Below are positions 17,825 through 26,972 of a stretch of 64,000 nucleotides of DNA, piece after piece. Made by a program: the position numbers and the translations under genes. Where the stretch lies: the NCBI RefSeq assembly GCF_037080055.1, contig NZ_JBAOJI010000004.1, forward strand, positions 1 to 64,000. The letters run 5' to 3'. The DNA is from Halovenus sp037080055 (lineage in GTDB: Archaea; Halobacteriota; Halobacteria; Halobacteriales; Haloarculaceae). The notes below the pieces were generated by a model. That model was given only the letters and a program-made list of their open reading frames with translations, was not told where the DNA came from and did not search any database. The first letter of the stretch is position 1; every line of letters starts with the position of its first letter.

Positions 17825-18463
17825 TTAGTGGTCGTCTTCGCTGAACATTTCGCGGTAGGCCGAGAGACCGAGCAGCGCGGTCGTGCCGAAGACGGCCGCG
17901 CCGCCGAAGATGGCGACCGAATTGAGCGACTCTTCTTCTGCGCCGAACGGAACAGTATCGCCCTGAACGTTGTCCGAACCGACGACGACGACACCGCGCA
18001 TGCCGAGTGCTCGGTGGGGGCTACACGCGTACGGGTGGGTGCCAGTGTCACTGCTCTCGAAGGTGAACTCGTACTGGACGCCGGTCGCGTCGACAGGTTC
18101 TCCGCTTTCGAAGAGGCGCTCGTTGACGCTCGAAAGGGCGTCGTCGTTGTAGACGTTGTGTGCGCCCCCGTTGCCGGTCCACTCCCACTCGACAGTCGTG
18201 CCCGGTTCGATAACGACTGCAGCGGGATCGTAGAGCAGCCCCTGATTGCCCGCACCGACCGAGATGGTAACTGTGTCCATCCCCGTCGCATCGGCCGTCG
18301 CGCCGTCGAAGTTGCCGGTGTCTGAGAGATAGCCGCCGTACAGATCGCTCTGTGCGCTGGCTGTGCTCGTTGCCGCGGCCCCGACAGCACCGGCCGTCGC
18401 AGCGCCGCCAGCCCGCTTCAGCAATGATCGTCGCGTCATCGGTCCCGTGGTATCCTGGTCCAT
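17825..18463 (-). CDS. Halocyanin-type blue copper protein, membrane anchored
   Basis: The 212-residue protein has a Tat signal (MTRRSLLKRAGGAATAG), a plastocyanin-like domain and a C-terminal transmembrane helix (about residues 181-201), so the copper domain faces outside. Type 1 copper ligands are visible as His in GGAHNVYNDD and Cys-x2-His-x4-Met in YACSPHRALGM. It probably shuttles electrons to a terminal oxidase. Halocyanins usually carry a lipobox, but here anchoring looks C-terminal instead. The first ATG fits a leaderless transcript from the TATA box at about 18491-18496. Confidence 0.93.
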   Translation of the reverse strand: MDQDTTGPMTRRSLLKRAGGAATAGAVGAAATSTASAQSDLYGGYLSDTGNFDGATADATGMDTVTISVGAGNQGLLYDPAAVVIEPGTTVEWEWTGNGGAHNVYNDDALSSVNERLFESGEPVDATGVQYEFTFESSDTGTHPYACSPHRALGMRGVVVVGSDNVQGDTVPFGAEEESLNSVAIFGGAAVFGTTALLGLSAYREMFSEDDH

Positions 18464-18495
18464 TATACTGCTTACTCACAGTTTGAGCAGTATAA
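18463..18495. promoter_or_regulatory. Inverted repeat covering the halocyanin promoter and start codon
   Basis: TTATACTGCT (18463-18472) and AGCAGTATAA (18486-18495) are perfect 10-bp inverted copies with a 13-bp spacer. One arm overlaps the TATA element and the other abuts the start codon. A protein bound here would block both the preinitiation complex and start-site opening. Confidence 0.6.
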
Positions 18496-18591
18496 ATCCG
18501 ACTGTTTCTGCGGACGGTCGCGTACCCAACCACCGCGAGTCCGTCGGTACGTGTAACAACGGTCAAGTTCGTCCACGACGATTACGCGGGT

Positions 18592-19806
18592 ATGATCGCG
18601 CGTTCGGAGTTCGTCGGACAGCAACGTCTCGACGAGTTCCGGTTGTTCGTCGAGGAACTGACCACGACGGAGGGTCGACTGGCTGTCAGTGCGGGGGTCT
18701 TCCTGCTGGCGTTGACCGTGGTGCTCATCGCACCACGGCTCGCTCGCTGGACGGGCACGCGTGTTCGCCAGCGATTCCCGGACGGTCGGACGGCAAACGC
18801 AGTCGATCTCGTCGGAGAGTATATCCCGAGGACGGTCAGTGGGTTCTTTTTGCGACTGCTTCAGATCACCGTCTTCGGCGGAGCGATCATCACCTTGCTG
18901 ATCATCTGGGGACAGGTCGAACTCGCGGTCAGCGCGGTCGGATTCGTCTTCGTCTCGTTGCCCCTCTTCGGTCAGTTACTGGTCACCGGGGTGATCTTCC
19001 TGCTCGCGTACATCGCCTCCGATCTGTTCGAGCAGGCAATTCGGGACCTCAGCGAGGAGGCAAACCAGATCACCGACCACCAGCAAGAAATCGTCACGCG
19101 AGTCGCTAATCTGGCAGTACTGGTGTTCGCTATCGCGGCAGTACTCACGCTGTGGGGACTCGATCTGTCCGGGCTGCTCGTCGGGGCAGGATTTCTCGGA
19201 ATCGTCGTCGGGATGGCCGCCAGGCAGACACTGGGATCGATGGTCGCTGGGTTCGTCCTGATGTTCTCGCGACCATTCACCATCGGCGATTGGGTCGAAG
19301 TCGGAGACGAAGAGGGAATTGTCACCGAGATCACGATCATGAACACCCGGATGCGCAACTTCGACGGCGAATCGATCGTCATCCCCAACGATATCGTCAG
19401 CAACCACGCCGTCATCAACCGAAGCGATCAGGGGCATCTCCGGCTTCGAATCGAGGTCGGGATCGATTACGAATCCGATCCGGCTCACGCCGAAGAGATC
19501 GCAATCGAGGCGATCGAGTCTGTCGAATCTGTCGCCGACTCGCCGCCGCCGGCTGTTATTCCGACACGCTTTGGCGATTCCGCTGTCATTCTGGAGATGC
19601 GTTTCTGGATCGACAGGCCGACGCCGCCACGGAAGTGGCGTGCGACGCAGGAAGTTATCCACTGCGTCAAACAACGGTTCGACGAGGAGGGAATCAAGAT
19701 CCCATTCCCGCAGCGGGAACTGTCCGACAGGGTTGGGCAGACCCGGATGGCAGAGACGGATCCCGCGGATCCACCGGCGGAAGTGAGTACACAGACCGAG
19801 GACTGA
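18592..19806 (+). CDS. Mechanosensitive ion channel, MscS family
   Basis: The 404-residue membrane protein has several N-terminal helices, the MscS pore-lining helix (LLVGAGFLGIVVGMAARQTLG, given here only as the region about residues 190-212), the beta domain start FSRPFTIGDWVEVGDEEGIV, and the conserved TRMRNFDGESIVIPND. A cytoplasmic alpha/beta vestibule and an acidic tail follow. Such channels release solutes after hypo-osmotic shock. It is divergent from the halocyanin gene. Confidence 0.93.
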   Translation: MIARSEFVGQQRLDEFRLFVEELTTTEGRLAVSAGVFLLALTVVLIAPRLARWTGTRVRQRFPDGRTANAVDLVGEYIPRTVSGFFLRLLQITVFGGAIITLLIIWGQVELAVSAVGFVFVSLPLFGQLLVTGVIFLLAYIASDLFEQAIRDLSEEANQITDHQQEIVTRVANLAVLVFAIAAVLTLWGLDLSGLLVGAGFLGIVVGMAARQTLGSMVAGFVLMFSRPFTIGDWVEVGDEEGIVTEITIMNTRMRNFDGESIVIPNDIVSNHAVINRSDQGHLRLRIEVGIDYESDPAHAEEIAIEAIESVESVADSPPPAVIPTRFGDSAVILEMRFWIDRPTPPRKWRATQEVIHCVKQRFDEEGIKIPFPQRELSDRVGQTRMAETDPADPPAEVSTQTED

Positions 19807-19936
19807 CTCGATCAGCGGCGCCGGCATGACAACCGGAAAACAAAATAGTTACCAACGGGTTAGGAGAGAAGAATACGTAGTGAACGGACATGAAAGGGAT
19901 GAGTAACTGGCCCGTTCGAGTGAGAGGTGAACAGCA

Positions 19937-21349
19937 ATGAGTGACGACGCGAGGATGGCCCCGGTCTACATACTCGGGTTCGTGTTGATTGTTGTGCTGC
20001 TTTTGGCCAACGTGGTCATCGCTGCGGATCGCACCGCACTCGATTCCGAGCACACGATCGAGACCTTCGGCGAGGAGAATGTCTACGAGGATGTGACAGC
20101 GATTGCCCAGGCAGACACCGTCGAGCGCGTCAACGAGACGATAGAAGAGCAGAAAGACCAGCAGATCAACAACAGAATCGGAAACAGGGAGCTCACACCA
20201 CGGGAAGAAGAGTTCGCACGGCAGCAGATTAACGAGGGGCTTCCCAACAGAACACAACAGGAAGAGTTCGTCGAAGGTGCAATCACGAGTGGCTTCATCG
20301 AAAGAGAACTCACCCGAAACCTGGAAACCATCTACGCGGTGCTCCACGGCGAACAGTCAGATGGCCAGATCACCGTTCGGATCAGCGAGCAGAAAGACCA
20401 GCTAAACGAGTCGATCAGAGAGACATTGCAAGACGATCCGCGAATCGACGAGGAAGAGATCGTTGCGTCCGTCTCTGGTGAGATTCCCGACGAAGAGAAC
20501 ATCACCGAAGGCGGAGACGTTCCCTCCGAGGTCGAAGGCGCATCTGCCGGGGTCAGCCTCGTCGGAACGCTCAGTTGGCTGCTTCCACTGGGTGCGCTCG
20601 GGCTTCTCGCCGGCATGTTCCACTTTACTGGACGGGACCTGCGGCGAACAGCGCGCTCGGGAGGAACTGGATTCGCCATCGCAGGAGTGCTCAGTGCGGC
20701 TATCGGATTCGGCCTCGGTGCCGTCGCGACGGGTGCCGTAGAGTCTGCGGTCGATGCGGATAGCGAAGAGGTGTCCGCGATGAGCGACGGTATCGTCGCC
20801 GTCGTCGATAGTCTCTTTGGGACGATAGTCATGCAGGGAGTCCTGATCGCCGCCGTTGGGCTGGTCGCGATTGGAGCCGTCATCGGAGAGCAACGAGGCT
20901 ATTTCGACGACCTGCTCAGCGACGATCAACCCCCACAGCAAGGCCAGTACCAGCAGGGCCAGCAGGGACAGTACCAACAGGACCAGTACCAGCAGCAGGG
21001 AGGCCAGCAGTATCAGCAAGGACAGCCCCAGGGGAACCAGCAGTATCAGCAGGGACAATACGATCAGCAGGGCCAGTACGACCAACAGGGCCAGTATCAG
21101 GGCGGACAGGGCCAGTACAACCAGCAGGATCAGTACCAAGACGGTCAGCAGTACAACCAGCAGGAACAGTACCAAGAGAGCCAGCAGGAGCAGTATCAGG
21201 GCGGACAGTACGATCAACAGGATCAGTACCAGGACGGACAGTCAGAGAGCGAGCAGGGGCCGGCAGAACAGGAGCAGTACAACGACGATCAGTCCGAGGC
21301 TGTCGCCGACAGCGACGAATCCGGCGACGACGGCCAACAGCAGGACTAG
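19937..21349 (+). CDS. Membrane protein with a Gln/Tyr/Gly-repeat cytoplasmic tail
   Basis: The 470-residue protein has one N-terminal helix (about 8-30), an acidic, helical, probably extracytoplasmic domain (31-204), three more helices (about 208-230, 243-268, 294-316) and a low-complexity tail (331-470). With the N terminus inside, the four helices put the tail in the cytoplasm. Residues 331-434 contain 54 Gln and 15 Tyr, no Lys or Arg, in units such as QYQQGQ and QYDQQG; an acidic stretch follows. No family is recognised. A scaffold, adhesion or condensate-forming role is only inference. Its stop overlaps the convergent thrB stop by 4 bp. Confidence 0.8.
   Translation: MSDDARMAPVYILGFVLIVVLLLANVVIAADRTALDSEHTIETFGEENVYEDVTAIAQADTVERVNETIEEQKDQQINNRIGNRELTPREEEFARQQINEGLPNRTQQEEFVEGAITSGFIERELTRNLETIYAVLHGEQSDGQITVRISEQKDQLNESIRETLQDDPRIDEEEIVASVSGEIPDEENITEGGDVPSEVEGASAGVSLVGTLSWLLPLGALGLLAGMFHFTGRDLRRTARSGGTGFAIAGVLSAAIGFGLGAVATGAVESAVDADSEEVSAMSDGIVAVVDSLFGTIVMQGVLIAAVGLVAIGAVIGEQRGYFDDLLSDDQPPQQGQYQQGQQGQYQQDQYQQQGGQQYQQGQPQGNQQYQQGQYDQQGQYDQQGQYQGGQGQYNQQDQYQDGQQYNQQEQYQESQQEQYQGGQYDQQDQYQDGQSESEQGPAEQEQYNDDQSEAVADSDESGDDGQQQD
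20927..21240 (+). repeat. Imperfect tandem repeats encoding the Gln-rich tail
   Basis: Short units of 9-30 bp built from CAGTACCAGCAGGG-like words are repeated across this stretch. CAA/CAG and TAC/TAT alternate, so protein periodicity is kept better than DNA identity, which suggests selection on the protein. Confidence 0.75.
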
Positions 21350-22221
21350 AGGATCCGCGCGCCGCGACCAATTTTCGTCTGGTAGACGCGAGCCTGTGTT
21401 CCGTGATTCTCGAAGGCGTCTAGCATCGCAGTGCCGACGGCTCGCCGTGCGTGTTCGGGACAGGCAGCGATCACCGTCGGGCCGGCACCGCTGATCGTGA
21501 CGCCGGTGGCGCCGGCCTCGAATGCAGATTCTCTGACGCGGTCGTAGCCGTCGATAAGTTTTGCGCGGGCCGGTGTTACGACCGAATCGTGCATCCCTGC
21601 ACCGACCAACTCGGGGTCGTCGCGGTGCATGCCCGTCGTCAGCGTCGCCGCGTTGCCGACCGTCTCGACGAGATTGGAGACAGAGGTGTTGTCGGGGACG
21701 ACCCGCCGAGCGTCTCGCGTCGAGACGACGATTTCCGGCAGACAGGCGACGAGTGGAATCTCCGCGTCGACCTTCCGGACGCCATCGGGGGTCGCGATCG
21801 TAAAGCCGCCCATGATCGCCGGGGCGACGTTGTCGTCGTGGGCCTCGCCGGAGACGACCGCCTCGCCTTCCGCCGCGACGGGGACGAGTTCCTCGCGGGA
21901 GTATCCCCGATCGTACAGTTCGTTCAGCCCGACGGCGGCGGCCGCGGCGCTCGCTGCCGAGGATCCGAGCCCTGACGCTGGACGGACGCCCTTGTCGATC
22001 TCGATGTGGGCAGGGGCATCGAGTTCCTCCGCGACGGCACCGACGGTGTTCTTGTCGGGGTCCTCCGGAATGAAGTCGCTGCCGGCCCCGGTCACGTCAA
22101 TCGTCGTCTCGGAAGCTTTCGTCACTCGGACGATGTCGGCCGGGCGCGACAGCGCAACGCCGAACACGTCGAAGCCGCTTCCCAGGTTCGCACTCGTCGC
22201 TGGTGCCCGGACTGTAACCAT
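21346..22221 (-). CDS. thrB: Homoserine kinase
   Basis: The 291-residue GHMP kinase phosphorylates homoserine in threonine synthesis. MVTVRAPATSANLGSGFDVF is the family N terminus, GVRPASGLGSSAASAAAAA the ATP-binding loop, and GVTISGAGPTVIA the third GHMP motif. The start at 22221 is chosen because it begins the conserved block and the longer frame adds a non-conserved piece. It converges with the glutamine-rich protein gene. Confidence 0.95.
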   Translation of the reverse strand: MVTVRAPATSANLGSGFDVFGVALSRPADIVRVTKASETTIDVTGAGSDFIPEDPDKNTVGAVAEELDAPAHIEIDKGVRPASGLGSSAASAAAAAVGLNELYDRGYSREELVPVAAEGEAVVSGEAHDDNVAPAIMGGFTIATPDGVRKVDAEIPLVACLPEIVVSTRDARRVVPDNTSVSNLVETVGNAATLTTGMHRDDPELVGAGMHDSVVTPARAKLIDGYDRVRESAFEAGATGVTISGAGPTVIAACPEHARRAVGTAMLDAFENHGTQARVYQTKIGRGARIL

Positions 22222-22289
22222 ACGCTTCGTTGCTTCAGTGAGCGGAAAAAGGTAACGAGACCGCACCGCAACCGGGGGAAATCCCGGCC

Positions 22290-22556
22290 TTACACCACGG
22301 AGTAGCCCGCGCCGGCGGTCAGTGCAACGACACAGAGCACCCCGCCCATGGCGAGGTACGTGATCGACCGCGGTTCCTCGACCAGATGCATGTACCAGCC
22401 AGCGACGGCCATCGCCTTCATCGTCGACAGCGCCAGGATGGCAACGAGGCCGATCCAGTACAGCCCCTCAGGGAGGAAGGATTCTACGAGGAACTGCGTC
22501 GTACTAATCGCTCCCAGTACCACGAATATGATGCCGTATAGTTTGATATTTGCCAT
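22290..22556 (-). CDS. coxD: Cytochrome c oxidase subunit IV-type protein
   Basis: The 88-residue protein has three hydrophobic segments (about 5-22, 33-55, 66-86) and WYMHLVEEPRS between the last two, the layout of prokaryotic oxidase subunit IV (CyoD-like). It follows the fused subunit I+III gene by 11 bp and is the last gene of the oxidase operon. Confidence 0.85.
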   Translation of the reverse strand: MANIKLYGIIFVVLGAISTTQFLVESFLPEGLYWIGLVAILALSTMKAMAVAGWYMHLVEEPRSITYLAMGGVLCVVALTAGAGYSVV

Positions 22557-22567
22557 GTGTGATCACC

Positions 22568-25204
22568 TCAGAGGATGTAGAACAGCGGGAAGAGGAACAG
22601 CCACACGATGTCGACAAAGTGCCAGTAGAGGCCGAAGTACTCCACCGTGTCGGCGTTCTCTCCCTCGCTCCAGTAGGCGCCCCGCGACGCACGAGCGATC
22701 AGGAACAGCAAGATGAGCATCCCGATCACGACGTGGACCGCGTGTAGCCCGGTCGTCAGGTAGTACGTCACCGAGGCCGGACCGGAGTCGAAGACCCAGC
22801 CGAAGTGGAAGTAGTACTCCACCCACTCGATGGCCTTGTTCACCAGGAACAGGCAGGCACCGAGGAACGTCGCGGCGAGGAAGCCAACAGTGAGCCGCAT
22901 GTTACCCTTCCGTGCGTACGCGAGTGCAAGCACGACCGTGAAGCTACTTGCGAGCAGGATGTAGGTGTTGAGCAACCCCGGCCAGACAGCGTGCTCGGCA
23001 AGCCCGTTCTCGTGGGCGATGTGCCACCAATCCTGCCAGCCAGCCTGCAGGCGCATGAAGAAGTACGAGCCGATGAAGGCACCGAACAGCACGATGTCGG
23101 AGGCGATGAACACCCACATACCGAGTTTGGTGTTTTTGACGCCCTCGAACGGCCACTGTTCGGAGAACTCCGGCTCCGGTGCGAAGAAGGACTCGAAGCC
23201 CATGCCGACCAGCGCGCCCACGCCGGAGACGATGCCGACCAGCGTCACCCAGAAGTAGGCGTTCGCTTCCGTGAATCCGACTTCGATCCCGTGGTGCATA
23301 TTGAACACCAGCAGGAACGCAGCGAGCATCGGTCCTGCGGCCACCAGATACAGCCCGTGAACGATACCGAAGCCGTCGTAGCTCGCGCCCTTCAGGCCGA
23401 CGAAGGCGACGAAGAACGGCACCGCGAACACGAACGGCCAGATGAAGTACGACTCCTCGAGTCCGGAAATGCCGACTGCCGTGATCAGGCCAGTCGCACA
23501 GAGGATCACTGGCCACCAGCTCGTGTGGTCTGCCGTCTGTTCGACCGCGTCAGCGGCCGTCGCAACGCCGCCGTCGGTTTTCGCGTCGGCTTCGCCGCCG
23601 TCGGTCGCCGCGCCGTCGAGGAAGTTGAGCTTGCCCGTCGCGAAGCTCGGTTTGCCGGGGAAGTTACCTTCCGGCGGGGGCGAAGAGACCGCCCACTCCG
23701 CGGAGCCAGTGTAGGCCCACGGACTCTCGTCGACCACACGGTCGCTGTAGAGGCTCGCGACGAGATTGTAGAACATAATCAGGAACGACGCCGCGAAGAC
23801 GAACGCGCCCAGAGAGGCCAGCTGATGCCAGAAGGTGAAGCCAGCCTCGTAGTGGAACCAGCGCCGTGGCGTCTCCCAGACGACGAACATCGGGAAGTAA
23901 AGCAGGTTGAAGCCGACGAAGGCCGCAACGAAGTGAACCTTCCCGAGGAACTCGTTGTACATCTTCCCGGTGATCTTCGGATACCAGTAGTAGATCCCAC
24001 CGATCAGCGCGACAGCACCGGATGCCATCACGTAGTGGAAGTGTGCGACAACCCAGTAGGTTCCACGGAACGAGTAGTCGAGCACAATCGCACCGAGGAA
24101 CACGCCGGTAATCCCACCGAGGATGAACAGGAGGATCGCGCCCAGAACGAACAGGAACGGCGTCTTCCATCGGACTCGACCCTTGATCATCGTGTAGATC
24201 AGCGCGAAGATCATCAGGTCGAACGGGAGCGAAATCCCGATAGTTGTCACCATCATCACCGTCTTGATTGGGAGGTTGATGCTGGTGAGGAACATGTGGT
24301 GCATCCAGACGATGAAGCTCTGAATCGCAACGAGCGCCATCGCGATGATGAACCACTTCCGGCCGACGAGTCGCCGTCCGGAGAACGTCTGAACGATTTC
24401 GGCCATCACGCCGAGTGCAGGGAAGAAGACGATGTACACTTCGGGGTGACCGAAGAACCAGAACAGGTGCGTCCAGAGCAGCGACCCACCCTCTTCACTA
24501 CCGAAGAAGCCGGTTCCAGCCGCTCCGGCGAAGATGTGATCGAAGCTGAGCAGGATAATAGCGGCCAGCAGTGCCGTGAATGCGAACAGCATCATCCAGA
24601 CCGTCAGCAGAATGGAGAGACTGAACAAGGGAACGTCGCGCATGCGAAGTCCCTCGGCGCGCATCCGGTACATGGTCGTCAGGAAATTAACTGAGCCGAG
24701 CGTCACCGATGCGACGAACATCGCGAGTGCGAGAATTCCGGAGAACGCACCCAGTTCGGCGACCGACGGAATGAACGCCGGCAGGTTCAGCGGTGCGTAC
24801 AGCGTCCAGCCAGTCGGCAGCGACGAGCCCTGGAAGAAGCTAAGCCCGAGAATGACTCCCGAGAACAGATACAGCCAGTAGCTCATCGCGTTGAGTCGCG
24901 GGAAGGCCAGATCGTCGGCACCGATCTGCAGCGGCACGAGATAGTTCGCAAGCCCGAACGCGAAAGGAGAGAGGAACCAGAACACCATCAACAGCCCGTG
25001 TGCGGTCACGACCTGGTTGTATCCGAGTTCACCGAGGATGACCGTCCCCGAATTCCACATCTGGACACGGATCATCATCGCGAGGATCCCCCCGAAGATT
25101 AGGAAAAACAGCGAGGTGATGATGTACAGGATCCCGATGTCTTTGTGATTAGTCGTTACGAGCCAGCGTTTGACCGAGGATTTCGGTGGCAGGTGTTCGC
25201 TCAT
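22568..25204 (-). CDS. coxAC: Terminal oxidase, fused subunits I and III (aa3 type)
   Basis: The 878-residue protein joins subunit I (about residues 1-520) and subunit III (about 575-878) through an acidic Ala/Asp/Gly linker. Subunit I shows LVTTNHKDIGILYI, heme ligand HGLLMVFW, the CuB-Tyr motif WFFGHPEVYIVFFPALG of A-type oxidases, HHMFLTSI and the double-His block WVVAHFHYVMASG. Subunit III has GLEESYFIW, TKLGMWVFIASDIVLFGAF and the final WHFVDIVWLFLFPLFYIL. It reduces O2 at the membrane and pumps protons. The ATG overlaps the coxB stop (ATGA). Confidence 0.96.
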   Translation of the reverse strand: MSEHLPPKSSVKRWLVTTNHKDIGILYIITSLFFLIFGGILAMMIRVQMWNSGTVILGELGYNQVVTAHGLLMVFWFLSPFAFGLANYLVPLQIGADDLAFPRLNAMSYWLYLFSGVILGLSFFQGSSLPTGWTLYAPLNLPAFIPSVAELGAFSGILALAMFVASVTLGSVNFLTTMYRMRAEGLRMRDVPLFSLSILLTVWMMLFAFTALLAAIILLSFDHIFAGAAGTGFFGSEEGGSLLWTHLFWFFGHPEVYIVFFPALGVMAEIVQTFSGRRLVGRKWFIIAMALVAIQSFIVWMHHMFLTSINLPIKTVMMVTTIGISLPFDLMIFALIYTMIKGRVRWKTPFLFVLGAILLFILGGITGVFLGAIVLDYSFRGTYWVVAHFHYVMASGAVALIGGIYYWYPKITGKMYNEFLGKVHFVAAFVGFNLLYFPMFVVWETPRRWFHYEAGFTFWHQLASLGAFVFAASFLIMFYNLVASLYSDRVVDESPWAYTGSAEWAVSSPPPEGNFPGKPSFATGKLNFLDGAATDGGEADAKTDGGVATAADAVEQTADHTSWWPVILCATGLITAVGISGLEESYFIWPFVFAVPFFVAFVGLKGASYDGFGIVHGLYLVAAGPMLAAFLLVFNMHHGIEVGFTEANAYFWVTLVGIVSGVGALVGMGFESFFAPEPEFSEQWPFEGVKNTKLGMWVFIASDIVLFGAFIGSYFFMRLQAGWQDWWHIAHENGLAEHAVWPGLLNTYILLASSFTVVLALAYARKGNMRLTVGFLAATFLGACLFLVNKAIEWVEYYFHFGWVFDSGPASVTYYLTTGLHAVHVVIGMLILLFLIARASRGAYWSEGENADTVEYFGLYWHFVDIVWLFLFPLFYIL

Positions 25205-26058
25205 CAGCTACTCACCTCCATGAAGTCAATGTTTGATTCATCTGTATTCTCCTGTGACGTGTACCAGTCGACGAACGTCTCCTGTTCGACGACGACAACA
25301 TCACCTTTCATATTCGAGTGCCCCTGTCCACAGAGTTCGTAACAGTTGGCCTCGTAGAGGCCGGGTTCGTCGGCCTCGAACCACGTGTTCGTGGTCTGGT
25401 CCGGGATCGCGTCAGTCTTCGCCCGGAACTCGGGGATGCCGTAGTTGTGCCAGACGTCACGCGAGGTGACATCTAGCTGGACAACGGTCCCCTCGGGCAC
25501 CACTAACGCGTTTTCTTCAGCTTCGGGATGTAATTCCGTCGCGTTGTAATCGTCACTGTGCAGCGCATCCTCTTCGTTGTCGTACTCGTCTTCGAAGTAG
25601 GTGTAGTCCCACCCGAACTGATAGCCCTCGACGTCGATCTCGATGGCGTCTTCTTCGTTTTCGCCCGTGTCTTCGACGTAGAGCAACAGCGAGTAGGAGT
25701 AGATGATCAGTCCGAGGACGAGAACAGCACTCATCCCGAAGGACATAAACAGTTTTTTTCCGCCGCCTTTACCTTGCCCTGTCGGGATTTCTCCCTGCCG
25801 TGGGCGCGCGACATCGTACTCGTCCGTCTCCGCGAGTTCCGCCTCGTCAACATCGTAGCGACCTTCAGCATCGCCGGTGGTCGTCCGGTACTTGTACGCG
25901 TTGTATACCGTATACGAGATGACGATCGTCCCGACGATTGTCCCGAGGACGAGAAAGACCAGGTAGAGTTGACTGAATACGTCTGCCTGGCTTTGCCCGG
26001 CCTGGGCAACCGGCGCGTGCCGGAGGATGGACGAGATTGTGAATCCGGTACCCAGCAT
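25204..26058 (-). CDS. coxB: Terminal oxidase subunit II with CuA site
   Basis: The 284-residue protein has an N-terminal hydrophobic segment, two transmembrane helices (about 28-48 and 106-127) and a cupredoxin domain. CuA ligands are visible as His in DVWHNYGIPEFRAK and CYELCGQGHSNM. Aromatics for electron entry lie in YQFGWDYTYF. It is the first gene of coxB-coxAC-coxD. A TATA-like ATACATAAG lies about 30 nt upstream on the reverse strand. Confidence 0.95.
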   Translation of the reverse strand: MLGTGFTISSILRHAPVAQAGQSQADVFSQLYLVFLVLGTIVGTIVISYTVYNAYKYRTTTGDAEGRYDVDEAELAETDEYDVARPRQGEIPTGQGKGGGKKLFMSFGMSAVLVLGLIIYSYSLLLYVEDTGENEEDAIEIDVEGYQFGWDYTYFEDEYDNEEDALHSDDYNATELHPEAEENALVVPEGTVVQLDVTSRDVWHNYGIPEFRAKTDAIPDQTTNTWFEADEPGLYEANCYELCGQGHSNMKGDVVVVEQETFVDWYTSQENTDESNIDFMEVSS

Positions 26059-26194
26059 TCTATGTTCGCTTACGGTTATCGTGTCTTATGTATTTCGGAT
26101 GACCGCAGTATCACGGGGTCTATTAACGATCTAGCTGTATTCTGTTTAATAGATTGGCCGATCTTGTTCGGCCATCGGATCGGCCCGAGCAGCA

Positions 26195-26202
26195 CATATA
26201 AA
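26195..26202 (+). promoter_or_regulatory. TATA box of the creatininase-family gene
   Basis: CATATAAA is centred about 27 nt before the ATG at 26226, which predicts a leaderless transcript starting at the start codon. Confidence 0.65.
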
Positions 26203-26225
26203 CGGATCCGGGCGGACGTGCGAAT

Positions 26226-26972
26226 ATGGATCTCACCGAGTCGACCTGGGCCGAAGCCAGCGCGGTCGAGACATCGCTCGCGGTCCTGCCAGTTGGGAGT
26301 ACCGAACAGCACGGCCCACACGCTGTGCTGGGCACCGATCTGTTCACCGCAGGAGCAGTCGCCGACCTCGGTGTCGAACGCGCACCCGTCGAGTGCGTGC
26401 TCGGCCCGACGATTCCCGTCGGTGTCGCCGCCGAACACCGGCAGTTTCCCGGGACCTTGTGGGTCAATGAAGATACGTTTCGCGCGTACGTCCGCGAGAC
26501 GTGTGAGAGTCTCGCCGCCCACGGCTGGGATCGAATCGTCGTCGTCAACGGCCACGGCGGCAACGTCTCGGCACTGCGGGAACTCTGTGGGACCATCTCC
26601 CGCTCCGGGGAGGGGTACGCGGTGCCGTTCACGTGGTTCGACGCCGTCGACCCGGCCGATATCGCTGGCCGGGACCTCGGAATGGGCCACGGCGGTCCCG
26701 TCGAAACGAGCGTGCTCGAACACCTCAGTGACGAGTACGTGAGACCAGCGGAGTACGACCGTGCTGCGGCTGGTGCGGCCGAACAGTGGGGCGAGTGGCA
26801 CTCCGGTGTGAACCTCGCCTACGACAGCGACGAGTTTACCGACAGCGGCGTCGTCGGTGATCCCCGCGAGGGCACGGCGGAGCTCGGGGAAGCGCTGCTC
26901 GATCAGGCCGGGGATGCGCTCGCCGACCTCGTCGCGACCGTCGCCGAGCGAGAGCTACCGGATCGGCGTTAG
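26226..26972 (+). CDS. Creatininase-family amidohydrolase
   Basis: The 248-residue metal-dependent amidohydrolase has the family motifs LPVGSTEQHGPHAVLGTD (metal-binding Glu and His), VVVNGHGGNVSALRELC and GHGGPVETSVLEHL. In archaea this family includes the formamide hydrolase ArfB of riboflavin/F420 synthesis, a likely assignment here, but mycofactocin-type and creatinine-type members look alike at this level. It is monocistronic, and its stop codon overlaps that of the convergent gene. Confidence 0.85.
   Translation: MDLTESTWAEASAVETSLAVLPVGSTEQHGPHAVLGTDLFTAGAVADLGVERAPVECVLGPTIPVGVAAEHRQFPGTLWVNEDTFRAYVRETCESLAAHGWDRIVVVNGHGGNVSALRELCGTISRSGEGYAVPFTWFDAVDPADIAGRDLGMGHGGPVETSVLEHLSDEYVRPAEYDRAAAGAAEQWGEWHSGVNLAYDSDEFTDSGVVGDPREGTAELGEALLDQAGDALADLVATVAERELPDRR

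Noticed and set aside
20927..21240. CRISPR or minisatellite in the 21-kb region
   Set aside because: The repeats are coding (Gln/Tyr/Gly units), imperfect and without unique spacers.
22805..24694. 629-residue forward frame over the oxidase gene
   Set aside because: Antisense to the conserved subunit I/III fusion; rich in Glu/Arg/His with no family features.
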